From Actinokineospora diospyrosa (lineage in GTDB: Bacteria > Actinomycetota > Actinomycetes > Mycobacteriales > Pseudonocardiaceae): a stretch of DNA of 64,000 nt. The stretch covers positions 1-64,000 of the forward strand of contig NZ_JAMTCO010000015.1 in the NCBI RefSeq assembly GCF_024171925.1, written 5' to 3'. The position numbers and the translations under genes are program-made. The notes beneath the pieces are model-generated. The model was not told the DNA's origin and did no database searches. It was given only the letters and a program-made list of their open reading frames with translations. Within the stretch, counting starts at the first letter, position 1; every line of letters begins with the position of its first letter. Of the stretch, positions 8,310 through 17,263 are shown piece after piece.

Positions 8310-8436
8310 CGCCGACCCGCTTTCGGTTGTCCCCTGTGGAGACTTCCGATCGTGGGCGCGTTCCGACGGACCAGCAATCCCCGGTACGGGTCGCTGAACC
8401 ACCTCTTCTAGCTACAGTCGCGCCCTGCGGGGTGAA

Positions 8437-11400
8437 TCAGGTGAGGGTTCGCGGGCGGATGGCGTTTGCCTTGTCCACCAAGGCATGCCGCTGCTCCGGC
8501 GAGCTCGCCAACCGCGCGAGGGCCCGGTAGCAGCGTTCGAGGCCGAAGCGCAGCTCCCGTTCGGACAGTTCGCAGCCGAGGACCGTGCGCTGCGCGTTGG
8601 TCGGGTTCGCCCCCGGCTTGCCCGCCTTCACCCACCCGTACGCGGCCTCCAGGACCTCGGCGGACAGGCGCGTGCGGCGCTCGGCGTCGAGCGCCAGGCG
8701 CTCCAACCGCTTGGCGGCGTCGTGCAGCTCGTGCTCGACCACGCGCTCCACCTCGTGGCCGCGGGCCTTCACCTTGATCGCGGCGACCTGGGCGGCGACG
8801 TGGTGGCTGGAGGTGTCCGGGACGGCCTCCAGCACCTCGATCGCGCCCGCCCGGCCGCCCTGCGCCAGGTACACCCTGGCCAGGCCGAAGGCGGCGCTCA
8901 CGAAGGAGTGGTCGGTGCGCCAGACCAGCTCGTAGAACCGCGACGCGCCGAAGCTGTCGCCCGCGAGCTCGGCGCTGACCGCCAGCGCCAGCTTGGGCGC
9001 GATCTCGCCGGGCACCGCGTCGTACACCCGGCCGAACGCCTCGCGCGCGGCCTTCGGGGCGTTGTTGGCCAGCGCCAGCAGGCCGTGGAACCAGTCGGGC
9101 CGCCAGTCGGCCGGGTTGTTCGCCATCCGCCGGGCGGTGTCCAGCTCGGCGGCGGCCGCGCGCAGGTCGCCCTGGTCGAGGCGGGCCTTCACCAGGCGCA
9201 GCCGGACCTCGATGGAGTCGCGCGGGGCGCTGGTGAGCGCGGCGATGAGTTCGGCTGGCTCGGTCGCGGTGATGCTCGCGAGCACGGCGGCGGCCGGGTC
9301 GTCGGTGTCGACGAGGGGCAGCGGCAGCACGGTGGCGACCTCGGTCGGGTCGGGCACCGGCAGCGCGTCGGAGGCGCCGAAGGTCCTGGTCTCCAGACCG
9401 AACACAGTGGACAGTCCGGGGCGCGGTTTCCCGCTGCCCAGCGCCATGACCTCGCGCAGCACCCCGGTCAGCTGGTCGGCCATCTCCTCGGCGGAGGTGA
9501 ACCGGCGGGCCGGGTCGGCGTGCGTGGCCCGGCGCAGCACCCGGTAGTAGCTGCCGAACAGCTTGAACAGCGGCTCGACGTCCGGGCCGGGCAGGGTGTG
9601 CTTGTAGCGGGTGGTGTAGCCGGCGAACTCGATGGACAGCACGGCGAGGGTGCGGCCGACGGTGTAGATGTCGGAGGCGATCGTGGCGCCCTCGGCGGCC
9701 AGTTCCGGCGCTGCGTAACCCGCGGTGAAGAACAGCGGGCTCTCGTAGTCGTCGGTCTTGCGGACCGCGCCGAGGTCGATGAGCTTGAGCTGCTCGCCCG
9801 CCTGGATCACGTTGTCCGGCTTGAGGTCGCAGTACAGCATGTCGATGCTGTGCAGGTAGCCGATGGCGGGCAGGATCTCCAGCGCGTAGGCGATCACCTG
9901 GCCGATCGGCAGCGGCTCGGCCCGACCGGTCTGCCGGTGGTGCTCCAGGGCGAGCTGGCGCAGCGACTGGCCGCCGACGTACTCCATCACGATGTAGCCG
10001 ACCATCGACCCGGTCTTGGGGTCCGGGTGCTCGACGAAGTTGTAGATCTTGACGACGTTCGGGTGCTCGACCTCGGCGAGGAACCGGCGCTCGGCAACCA
10101 CCGAGGCCATCGAGGTCTCGTCGCCGGTGTCGATCATGCCCTTGAGCACCACCCAGCGGTCGCTGACGTTGTGGTCCTTGGCCAGGTAGATCCAGCCGAG
10201 GCCGCCGTAGGCGATGCTGCCGAGCACCTGGTACTGACCGCCGACGAGGTCGCCGCGGAAGAGGCGGGGCCGGAAGTTGAAGTCCTGCCCGCAGGTCGGG
10301 CAGGCGCCCTCCGCCGCGCCGGGCACACCGTCGGCGCCGCGGCCGACCTCGGCGCCGCAGTTGGTGCAGAACCGCTTGTTCTCCGCGACGACCGGGTTTT
10401 CCAGCACCGCGCTCGCCGGGTCCTTCACCGGCACGACCGGCACCTCGACCAGCCCGGCGCCGAGCCTGCCGCGCCCGGAGGCCCGCGACCCGGTGCGCCG
10501 ACCGGTGCCGGGGAACGGGTGCGAGCCGCTGTCGGTGCGGGTCAGCAGCTCGGTCTTGGGCTGCTCGTCCTCGTCCTCCGGCTTGGGCGGCACGATGCTC
10601 TGGGTGAGCGTGGTCTCGGCCAGCACGCTGGTCATCGGCGTCTCGTCCGGCGGCGCGAACGGGCTCGGTTCGCCTTCAGCCGGGATGGAGTGCCGGTCGG
10701 TGACGTCCGCCGCGCTGGTGTCCGGGACCGGCCGGGGGGCGGGCTGGCGCGGGAACTGTCCGGTGTGGACGCCGGGCGGCGGGGGCAGCACCGGGTGCTG
10801 GCCGGAGCGCGAACCCGGCGGCACCGGGAGCGGACCGGAGCGCAGGCCAGGCGGTTGCGGCGGACGGGCGGGCGGGAACGGGTGCGGGCCGCTGGACTGG
10901 CGACCGGTGGGGGCGAACGGGTGCGGACCGCTGGACTGGCCGACGCCGGGTGCCGCGTGCCTGCCGGGTGGCCGCCGCCGCGGGCCGGTGTTGGCCTGCC
11001 CCGGGAACGGGACCTGGCCGGGGTGCGGGCCTTGCGCCGGGGGCGGGGCGGCTTGGGACTGCCGCGGTCCGCGCGGGCGGGGAGTCGGTTGTGGACGCCC
11101 CGACTGCGGCTGCCACGGCTGCGAGTTCTCCGGGGGCGGCTGGAAAGCCTGCTGCGCTGGCGCCTGCTCCGGCTGCGGTGGCGGCGCGAATGGCTCCTGT
11201 GTGGATGCCAACGGTGGCGACGACTGCGGCACAAACGGTTCCGGCGTCGACAGCTGCGACGCGAAGGGCTCCGGTGTGGCCGCCTGCGATGTTGCCAGCG
11301 GCGGCGTGAACGGCCCTGGTGTCGATGGCTGCGACGTCGCCGACTGCGGCGCGAAGTGCTCTGGTGTGGACGGCGGCGGCACCGGTGGCGGCGTGAACGG

Positions 11401-11988
11401 CTCCTGTGTCGACGGCTGCGACGTCGACGGCTGTGGCGCGAAAGGCTCCGGTGTGGCCGCCTGCGATGTTGCCAGGGGCGGCGTGAACGGCTCTGATGTC
11501 GCTGGCTGCGACGTCGCCAAAGGCTCTGGTGTTGACGCGGGCGGGGCGGGTGGCTGCGGCGCGGGTTCGTCGTGCGGCAGAACGGGCGGCGACTGGGTCA
11601 GGGGCACCAGTTGGCCGGTGGCCACCACCTCCGCAGGCGCCTGCCAGACCGGTGTGGGCACCTGCGGCGGTGACGGCGGTCGGACTACCTGGGTCGGGGG
11701 TGCCGGGTCGTCCAGCGGCGCGATGTCGGTGCCCGAGTTGTTGTGGTCCACGCTGTTCTGGCCCGAGTCGCCCAAGTCCGTGTTGTCCAAGCCTGCGTCG
11801 TTCAAGCCGGTGCTGTTCAAGCCTGCGTTGCCCAAACCGGAGCTGTTCGAGCCCGTGCCGTCCAAGCCGGTGCTGTCCGAGCCCGAGGGGGCCGGCGCGG
11901 TGTCCTCGCGCGGTGGCGGGGAGTCGAAGTTCCAGCGGGCCGGTTTCGGGGTCGGCCCCGGCTCACCCGGTGGGGTCCTGTGCGTCAT
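8437..11988 (-). CDS. pknG: serine/threonine protein kinase PknG with ~500-residue Pro-rich N-terminal extension
   Basis: This gene encodes 1183 residues, against about 750 in mycobacterial PknG. Residues 1-530 are Pro/Ser/Thr-rich with near repeats such as ATSQAATPEPFAPQ and SGPHPF words. A rubredoxin-like zinc module follows, with CTNCG and CPTCG (about 541 and 564). The kinase domain (about 590-840) has the PknG-specific loop AYGGLGWIYLA, catalytic Lys in VVLKGM, YCDLKPDN in place of HRD, and LIDLGAV in place of DFG. The C-terminal ~320 residues form TPR-like helices. A GGAGGTG ribosome site lies just before the ATG. The order glnX-glnH-pknG is conserved in actinobacteria, where GlnX/GlnH sense amino acids and PknG controls 2-oxoglutarate metabolism through GarA/OdhI. 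The extension is likely disordered and may be phosphorylated. Confidence 0.95.
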   Translation of the reverse strand: MTHRTPPGEPGPTPKPARWNFDSPPPREDTAPAPSGSDSTGLDGTGSNSSGLGNAGLNSTGLNDAGLDNTDLGDSGQNSVDHNNSGTDIAPLDDPAPPTQVVRPPSPPQVPTPVWQAPAEVVATGQLVPLTQSPPVLPHDEPAPQPPAPPASTPEPLATSQPATSEPFTPPLATSQAATPEPFAPQPSTSQPSTQEPFTPPPVPPPSTPEHFAPQSATSQPSTPGPFTPPLATSQAATPEPFASQLSTPEPFVPQSSPPLASTQEPFAPPPQPEQAPAQQAFQPPPENSQPWQPQSGRPQPTPRPRGPRQSQAAPPPAQGPHPGQVPFPGQANTGPRRRPPGRHAAPGVGQSSGPHPFAPTGRQSSGPHPFPPARPPQPPGLRSGPLPVPPGSRSGQHPVLPPPPGVHTGQFPRQPAPRPVPDTSAADVTDRHSIPAEGEPSPFAPPDETPMTSVLAETTLTQSIVPPKPEDEDEQPKTELLTRTDSGSHPFPGTGRRTGSRASGRGRLGAGLVEVPVVPVKDPASAVLENPVVAENKRFCTNCGAEVGRGADGVPGAAEGACPTCGQDFNFRPRLFRGDLVGGQYQVLGSIAYGGLGWIYLAKDHNVSDRWVVLKGMIDTGDETSMASVVAERRFLAEVEHPNVVKIYNFVEHPDPKTGSMVGYIVMEYVGGQSLRQLALEHHRQTGRAEPLPIGQVIAYALEILPAIGYLHSIDMLYCDLKPDNVIQAGEQLKLIDLGAVRKTDDYESPLFFTAGYAAPELAAEGATIASDIYTVGRTLAVLSIEFAGYTTRYKHTLPGPDVEPLFKLFGSYYRVLRRATHADPARRFTSAEEMADQLTGVLREVMALGSGKPRPGLSTVFGLETRTFGASDALPVPDPTEVATVLPLPLVDTDDPAAAVLASITATEPAELIAALTSAPRDSIEVRLRLVKARLDQGDLRAAAAELDTARRMANNPADWRPDWFHGLLALANNAPKAAREAFGRVYDAVPGEIAPKLALAVSAELAGDSFGASRFYELVWRTDHSFVSAAFGLARVYLAQGGRAGAIEVLEAVPDTSSHHVAAQVAAIKVKARGHEVERVVEHELHDAAKRLERLALDAERRTRLSAEVLEAAYGWVKAGKPGANPTNAQRTVLGCELSERELRFGLERCYRALARLASSPEQRHALVDKANAIRPRTLT

Positions 11989-12002
11989 CGGGGCACCTCC
12001 GC

Positions 12003-13037
12003 TCAGTCCCGGTACTTGCCCACTGGCGGCGCGGCGCGCTCGCCCGCCTGCGCCAACCACTTGTTGTAGCTGGTCACCCAGGAGCCGTTGGTGATCGAGC
12101 GCTCCAGCACGCCGTTGACGAAGCGCACCATGTCCTCGTACTGCTTGGGGATGCCGATGCCGTAGGGCTCCTCGGTGAACCGGGGGCCGACCATCTTCAC
12201 GTTCGGGTCCTGGGCGACCATCCCGGCCAGGATCGTGTCGTCGGTGGAGACGGCGGCGACCTGGGCCTGCTGCAGCATCACCAGGCAGTCCGACCAGTTG
12301 TCGACCGCGACGATCTCCGGTGGCGCTGGCGATTGGCGCAGCCGGGCGATCGAGGTGGAGCCCTTGGTCGCGCAGACCCGCTTGCCGCCCAGCTGGTCGA
12401 TGCCGGTGATCTGCGAGGCGCGGTCGACCAGCACCCGCTGACCCGCGACGTAGTAGGTGGCGGAGAAGTTGATGTCGACCCAGCGCCCGCAGGTGGCCGT
12501 CATGGTCCGGACCACGATGTCGACCTCGCCGTTCTTGAGCGCGTCGATGCGCTCGGCGGAGGTGATCACCTTGTACTGCACCTTGTTCGGGTCGCCGAAG
12601 ATGGCGGCGGCCACGTCGCGCACCCGGTCGATGTCGAAGCCCTCCAGCGCGTTGCTGGTCGGATTGCGGAAGCCGAACAGGAAGGTGTTCTGGTCGACGC
12701 CCGCGATGAGCCGCCCCCGGTCGAGGATGGCGCGCATGGTCGACCCGGCGGGCATGTTCCCCGGCTGCGGGAGGTTGTTCGCAGGCCGCAGGCTCGCGGT
12801 CGGATCGCACGGCGGGACCTGGGTGGCCGCGCCGGTGGTGGTCGCCGGGTTCACCTCGACGCCGACCGGCTGCGGGCGGTCCACACTGGACACCGTGGCC
12901 AGGTCGACCGGCCTGCCCGCGGCGGAGCAGGCGGTGGCGGCGCAGGCGAGCACGACGGCGAGCAGCACACCCCGCACAGCGCGGCCGGTCCTGGGCACAA
13001 GCCCCATCGGTGCTGGCCTCATCGGAGCAGAGCTCAT
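12003..13037 (-). CDS. glnH: glutamate/aspartate-binding lipoprotein GlnH
   Basis: The gene encodes 344 residues. A basic N-terminus and hydrophobic stretch end in a lipobox-like ATAC with the lipidated Cys near residue 37. The mature part is a type II periplasmic binding protein. It has the typical start RAILDRGRLIAGVDQNTFLFGFRNPTSNALEGFDIDR (read as consecutive motifs), then DIVVRTMTATCGRWVDINFSATYY and the domain-crossing strands. In mycobacteria GlnH binds Asp/Glu and signals through GlnX to PknG rather than feeding a transporter. No permease or ATPase gene is present here, which fits a sensor role. The ATG overlaps the glnX stop (ATGA, 13034-13037), and pknG follows after 14 bp. Confidence 0.92.
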   Translation of the reverse strand: MSSAPMRPAPMGLVPRTGRAVRGVLLAVVLACAATACSAAGRPVDLATVSSVDRPQPVGVEVNPATTTGAATQVPPCDPTASLRPANNLPQPGNMPAGSTMRAILDRGRLIAGVDQNTFLFGFRNPTSNALEGFDIDRVRDVAAAIFGDPNKVQYKVITSAERIDALKNGEVDIVVRTMTATCGRWVDINFSATYYVAGQRVLVDRASQITGIDQLGGKRVCATKGSTSIARLRQSPAPPEIVAVDNWSDCLVMLQQAQVAAVSTDDTILAGMVAQDPNVKMVGPRFTEEPYGIGIPKQYEDMVRFVNGVLERSITNGSWVTSYNKWLAQAGERAAPPVGKYRD

Positions 13038-14356
13038 CGGTACTCCCGCAAGCGCTCGCGGATGCCGAGGGTGATCCCGGCCGCCGCGATGACGGCGAGC
13101 ACGGCGATCCCGGGCACCAGGCCGGTGAGCGCGTTGCCCGCCTTCGTCGTCTGGGTGAAGAACTCGTCGCGCCCGGCGTTGAGCGCGGTGATCAGGTTCT
13201 TGTCGAGCTTGCCGAACGCGGCGGCGGCGCTGTCGGGCGCGTCACCGATGGCGACCTTCACGGCCTCCTCGTACTGCCCGCCGTCGTCGAGTTCGCGGAT
13301 CTTGCGGTGCGCGGCGGCCCACTCCTCGGCGTTCTGCACCGCGAGCTGCACCTCACCGGCCATGGCGTCGCTCGAGGCGAGGTCCTTGGCCTGGCGCAGC
13401 AGGTTCGCGCCGCCGTCGCCGGTGATGGTGGCGGCCAGCTGCTGCCACTCCTGCTCGTAGCCGGGGCCGTCGCCGCGCGCGACCAGGGTCAGCGTCTCGT
13501 CGGCGCGGCACTTGAGCGAGTTGATCCTGGCCTGGACCAGCACGTCGACCTGCTGGGCGCCGTTGCGCTCGGCGTCACCGACGTGGCTGGACAGCACCAG
13601 CATCGCCGTGACACCCCAGATGAGCGTGATCACCACCGCGGCCGTCGCGGCGAGCAGCCCGATGTTGAGCAGCCGGTTGGTCTTGTGCGTCAGGTAGCGC
13701 TGGGTCGCGACCAGGGCGGCGAGCAGCAGGGCCAGCAACGCGATCGGCGCCCACGGCACGGACCTGGCCGACTCCTGCTCGCGCTGCAACCGGTCGTAGT
13801 TGATCTCGTACAGCTGCTCCGCGGCGGGCAGCAGCTTCGAGCGCATCAGCCCGGACGCCTCGCGCAGGTACGCCGCACCGGCCGGGTAGCCCTGGCGGTT
13901 GTTGGCGCGCGCGGTCTCGATCAGACCGGAGTAGACGGGCAACTGCTGGGAGAGGACCTCGACCTGCGCGGCGGCCAGCGGGTCGCCGCCGACGTCGGAG
14001 GACGCCTTGCCCAGCGCGGTACCGGCCTGGGAGATGTCGAACTCGTAGCGGGTGCGCAGGGTCGCGGGCTCGACGCCGCCGGAGAGGAACGCGCTCGCCG
14101 CGGTCGCGTCGGCGTCCGAGAGGGACCGGAAGATCTGCTGCGCCGCGGTCGCCAACGGCTCCCGGTGGGCGACCAGGTCGCTGAGGGTGTCGCGCTTGGC
14201 CTGGGCGGTCACCGCGGCCACGATGCCGGTGATCGCGGTGAGCAGGAGCAGCGCCACCGCCAGCACCGACAACCGGCCCGGCGTCGTGGTCGCCGATCGG
14301 GTCACCCGCCCCAGGGCCGACGGACCGGCCTGCCGCTGCGGCGCGGCCGTCACCAC
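13034..14356 (-). CDS. glnX: transmembrane sensor GlnX
   Basis: This is a 440-residue integral membrane protein. Hydrophobic segments lie at about residues 28-52, 204-222, 230-258 and 415-433. Between them are two helical extracytoplasmic regions (about 55-200 and 262-410) with many Ala/Glu/Gln, as in four-helix sensor domains. The second contains two Cys-poor helices with EEWAAAHRKIRELDDGGQY. This layout matches GlnX, which relays GlnH ligand state to PknG. It is the first gene of the coupled glnX-glnH-pknG operon. The GTG/ATG start is set by the short hydrophilic leader. The promoter must lie in 14357-14581, shared with the divergent small gene. Confidence 0.9.
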   Translation of the reverse strand: MVTAAPQRQAGPSALGRVTRSATTTPGRLSVLAVALLLLTAITGIVAAVTAQAKRDTLSDLVAHREPLATAAQQIFRSLSDADATAASAFLSGGVEPATLRTRYEFDISQAGTALGKASSDVGGDPLAAAQVEVLSQQLPVYSGLIETARANNRQGYPAGAAYLREASGLMRSKLLPAAEQLYEINYDRLQREQESARSVPWAPIALLALLLAALVATQRYLTHKTNRLLNIGLLAATAAVVITLIWGVTAMLVLSSHVGDAERNGAQQVDVLVQARINSLKCRADETLTLVARGDGPGYEQEWQQLAATITGDGGANLLRQAKDLASSDAMAGEVQLAVQNAEEWAAAHRKIRELDDGGQYEEAVKVAIGDAPDSAAAAFGKLDKNLITALNAGRDEFFTQTTKAGNALTGLVPGIAVLAVIAAAGITLGIRERLREYR

Positions 14357-14581
14357 GGGGTACCACCCAACCGCACGTCCCCGCCGCCTTCCGCTCCGGT
14401 CGTCGCTTGGGCTTGAACTTAGTGGAGCGGTATGCGCCGAGCCACCAAGTCCGCGAGGACAGCGACCAGGTCGTGATCACGGGGTGGACACAGCCGGTCA
14501 CCGAGGGGTCCCACTTGTGCGCGCCGTAGTCGCTCGGTTGCTGTCTGGATAGCCGACTGCCCCGGTGGGACCGTGGCTGGT

Positions 14582-14809
14582 ATGAACGGGAACACTGAGC
14601 ACAGCATGAAGCACATCGCGACGTTCTGCGGGCAGTGCAACTGCGGCTGTCCCGAACTGTGGATCGACCCGGACGCGCCGGAGGAACGCCGCGTGGTCAT
14701 CACCGACGACTTCGGCCAGCGCATCCAGATGAGCCTGGGCCAGCTCAGCGACCTCGTCGACGACGTCAAGAACGGCGTGGTCGACCAGGTGCTGGTGGCG
14801 GGCAGGTAG
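14582..14809 (+). CDS. small conserved cysteine-cluster protein (75 aa)
   Basis: There are 75 residues, with four Cys packed in FCGQCNCGCPEL near the N-terminus, followed by an acidic RRVVITDDFGQRIQMSLGQL segment and a short helix. The Cys spacing (C-x2-C-x-C-x-C-P) could hold zinc or an Fe-S cluster. I know of similar small actinobacterial proteins but no assigned function. ATG 14582 has GGTGGGA upstream at a workable distance. GTG 14573 or ATG 14606 are alternatives. It lies divergent from glnX and 13 bp before the DUF5134 gene, so the two probably form a transcript. Confidence 0.75.
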   Translation: MNGNTEHSMKHIATFCGQCNCGCPELWIDPDAPEERRVVITDDFGQRIQMSLGQLSDLVDDVKNGVVDQVLVAGR

Positions 14810-14822
14810 GCAACCGGGCGCG

Positions 14823-15407
14823 GTGGCGACATGGGTCGGCTGGGTGCTCACCACGGCGTTCCTCGCGATCGCCGGGTACAGCGTCGCCCGCCTCTGCGCC
14901 GCCGCCCGACCGGGCTCGCCCGATTACACCGGTGGCCACCGCGCGGTCGACACCGCGCACGCGACCACGGCCACGGGCATGGCGGTGATGTGCTCCCCGG
15001 TCGGCGGCCCGCTGCCCGCCGCCGGGTGGGTGGCGCTGTTCACCCTGGTGACCGGCTGGTTCCTGGGTGCGGCTGTGCTGCGCGGCGGCCGGGCGCCGAT
15101 CGGCTGGCACGGCCCTGACTGGCAGCACGCGGCAGCCGGGCTGGGGATGCTGTACATGCTGTTGGCGGTCCCCCACACAGCGCACTCCATGTCCACACCG
15201 TGGACCGGTCCGCACACCGGGCAGGCGGCACTACCCGCCCTGGGTTGGGCTTTCGTCGTCTTCTTCGCGTTCCAAACCGTCCTCCTGGGACCGGCGGTGC
15301 TGCGCGGCGCCCGCGGCCCCGGCCTACTCGCGGACACCCGCGTCGCCGCTGCCTGCCAACTCACCATGGCGGCCGGGACCGGGTACCTGATCTTCGTGAC
15401 GCTGTAG
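14823..15407 (+). CDS. DUF5134-type integral membrane protein
   Basis: There are 194 residues and about six hydrophobic segments. His residues sit in or near membrane segments (HRAVDTAHATTATGMAVM, DWQHAAAGLGMLYMLLAVPHTAHSM). This His/Met-rich pattern is typical of the actinobacterial DUF5134 family, sometimes suspected of binding copper. The function is unknown. The GTG at 14823 starts a membrane helix directly. The last 84 bp overlap the 3' end of the convergent MFS gene, an arrangement both frames appear to tolerate. Confidence 0.8.
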   Translation: MATWVGWVLTTAFLAIAGYSVARLCAAARPGSPDYTGGHRAVDTAHATTATGMAVMCSPVGGPLPAAGWVALFTLVTGWFLGAAVLRGGRAPIGWHGPDWQHAAAGLGMLYMLLAVPHTAHSMSTPWTGPHTGQAALPALGWAFVVFFAFQTVLLGPAVLRGARGPGLLADTRVAAACQLTMAAGTGYLIFVTL

Positions 15408-16514
15408 CCGCGCGGCCAGCACCGCCGCCCCCACACCGAGCACGGCGAGCAGGGCGAAAGCGAGCGCGGGGGTGTCGAGCAGCAGCCCGACGCCGAGCGA
15501 GACGACCAGCCCACCCGCGTTGCCGGTCAACCACACCAGCGACGTGATCGGTCCCGCCCGCTCCGGATCGTGCCTCTCGACCATCGCCAACGCGACGGGC
15601 AGCGCGGACAGGAGCGCGAACCCCAGCAGCGGGCTTGTCGCGAAACCGGTGAGTTTGGGGAGGAACCCGAGCAGGAGGCAGACCAGCGCGGTGACCAGCC
15701 CGGCCAGTTGGAGCGCCCGCGGTTCAGCCGACCGGCGCGCGGCCCACGGCGGCACCACCACACAACCCGCCACACCAGCGACCAGCATCAGCAGCAGGAG
15801 CAGCCCCGAGGTGTCCGCGCCGATCCCGGCCGGGGCGAGCAACGGCTCCAACCAGGTGGCGAGCGCGACGAAGATCCCCATCCCGAGGAAGACGACCGCC
15901 GCCAGCACCGGCACCCCCGGCGCCCGCCACACGGCCAACGGCGACCCCGCGGCCACCCGGTCGTACCCCGGCGCGACCTTGAGCGCGACCAGGCCCGCGA
16001 CCGCGGTCAAGATCGAGAATCCGGCCCCGACGGCCACGACCAACGGCACGTCGTCCGGGATGGCGGTCCCGATCCCGATGGCGGTGATCATGCCGAGGTA
16101 CGTCGCCCCGGCCCCGATGGCGATCCCCAGTGGACGGTCCTTCACCCGCAGGTAAGCGGCCGCGACCCGCGTGATGGCCCCCGCGAGCACAGGCTGCGCG
16201 ACGGCGGCCAACATCTGGCCAACAAGCGCCGCCCAGTAGACATCCACGGTCACCCGCAACGCCGCCCCCACCGCGATGAGCACCGCCCCGACGGCCAGCG
16301 TGGGCCGCAGCGCCCGATCCAGCGCCACCCCCGCCGGAATGGCCAGCACCACGAACAACAACGGGAACAGATTGGCCAACCACCCGACCGCCTGCTCCGA
16401 AACCCCAAAATGCCCCGCCGCCGCCGTGGTGGTCGCCGCATAAGCCAGCCAACTCACCTGAGTAGCCACCCCAAGCCCAGCGAACGCCCACACCACAACC
16501 CACCGAGACCTCAT
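15324..16514 (-). CDS. MFS transporter (nitrate/cyanate-type fold, likely exporter)
   Basis: The gene encodes 396 residues and 12 predicted membrane segments, with a short RSR start and an N-terminal SWLAYAATTTAAAGHFGVSEQAVGWLANLF segment (read in parts) typical of drug/heme-type MFS carriers. A motif VKDRPLGIAIGAGATYLG resembles the TM5 motif C region of antiporters, which favours export. The substrate is unknown. ATG 16514 was selected because an upstream in-frame ATG (16574) lies in the non-coding spacer. Codon usage over the first 150 codons is richer in CCC and ACC than neighbouring genes. It converges on, and overlaps, the DUF5134 gene by 84 bp. Confidence 0.8.
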   Translation of the reverse strand: MRSRWVVVWAFAGLGVATQVSWLAYAATTTAAAGHFGVSEQAVGWLANLFPLLFVVLAIPAGVALDRALRPTLAVGAVLIAVGAALRVTVDVYWAALVGQMLAAVAQPVLAGAITRVAAAYLRVKDRPLGIAIGAGATYLGMITAIGIGTAIPDDVPLVVAVGAGFSILTAVAGLVALKVAPGYDRVAAGSPLAVWRAPGVPVLAAVVFLGMGIFVALATWLEPLLAPAGIGADTSGLLLLLMLVAGVAGCVVVPPWAARRSAEPRALQLAGLVTALVCLLLGFLPKLTGFATSPLLGFALLSALPVALAMVERHDPERAGPITSLVWLTGNAGGLVVSLGVGLLLDTPALAFALLAVLGVGAAVLAARLQRHEDQVPGPGRHGELAGSGDAGVRE

Positions 16515-16639
16515 CCCCCAATCCTGAATCCCCCTCACATCCACGTCAACGTCTCGACTTTTCGGGCCTGCCATTCCTCGCTCCGACCACTGCCCCCCTT
16601 GGACTGCAGGAAGTCGCAGGTGCCAGCCATGGGTTGCAG

Positions 16640-17263
16640 GGAGTCGCTGACGCCAACCTCCGGCCTCAGCTCACCTGGCCACTGGACCCCGGATGCCACC
16701 GGCGCCATCCCAGCCCGCCCGAGTCAGCCCCGCCACCTCAGCACCTGACCACTCGGCAGCCGCTGGGCCGTCCCAGCCCCCGCCAGATCCGCCCCCCACC
16801 TGCTCAACCCCGCGCTCCTCGGAGTCGCCGATGCCAGGCCAACTCCCGTCAGGTCCGCCCCAGCCCACCTGACCAGCACCTGGACACCCGGAACGGCCGG
16901 TGCCACCCCAGCCCGCCCTCATCGGCCCTGCCAACCCAGCCCGCGCTCCTCGGAGTCGCTGGTGCCAAGCCGGCTCGATGGGGCGGACTTGTTTTGCGTG
17001 GGGGGACAACACCCGTAGCGTTTCAGCGCGGCAGGGCCTGCTTTTGGGCCCCTGCTTTGCGGTTCTGCGTCGGGTGTTGTAGGGGCCCCGCGCAAAATAA
17101 GTTCGCCCCATCGAGCTTGTCGCATTGTCGCGTTTCCCGCCGATGTTGCCGCCAGGCGACGAGGCGTCCACCGGAGCCGAAGGCGGAGGCCCGAATCCCT
17201 TGCCCCGCATCCCCAACCACGGCCTACGCCAAGATCAACCTGACCGAAAGCCCCCAAATACAC
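16640..17263 (-). repeat. composite non-coding repeat, copy B (inverted relative to copy A)
   Basis: Read on the minus strand, this region reproduces copy A (327-870): leader CTGTGTATTTGGGGGC, GTAGGCCGTGGTTGGG, the 144-nt hairpin, then tandem units with GGGGCGGACCTGACGGG and GACTCCGAGGAGCGCGG. Several unit words occur two or three times within the copy. No gene-like frame is supported. The leader end joins directly to the DnaA-box tandem array. The right boundary near 16640 is approximate. Confidence 0.8.
16973..17116. other. large stem-loop inside repeat copy B, with compensatory changes
   Basis: The outer arms are at 16973-16996 and 17093-17116. Relative to copy A, arm positions 12 and 17 have changed from T-A to C-G and from C-G to T-A, on both arms. 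Positions 14 and 19 have become G-T, which is G.U if the plus strand is transcribed. All 24 pairs therefore remain possible. An inner stem pairs GGCCTGC-type words with GCAGGGGCCC-type words, as in copy A. Confidence 0.72.

Noticed and set aside
8485-11496. 1003-codon plus-strand frame opposite pknG
   Set aside because: High-G+C antisense shadow. The product is Arg/Gly/Val-rich without domains, and the minus strand encodes the full PknG kinase with correct motifs.
11200-11530. Short direct repeats suggesting a CRISPR or minisatellite
   Set aside because: They are codon-level repeats of the PknG Pro/Ser/Thr extension, in frame and imperfect, with no spacer structure.
873-16514. Reading the segment between the inverted repeats as a composite transposon or genomic island
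   Set aside because: It contains core genes (glnX-glnH-pknG), composition does not change, no integrase is present, and the flanking repeats are divergent.
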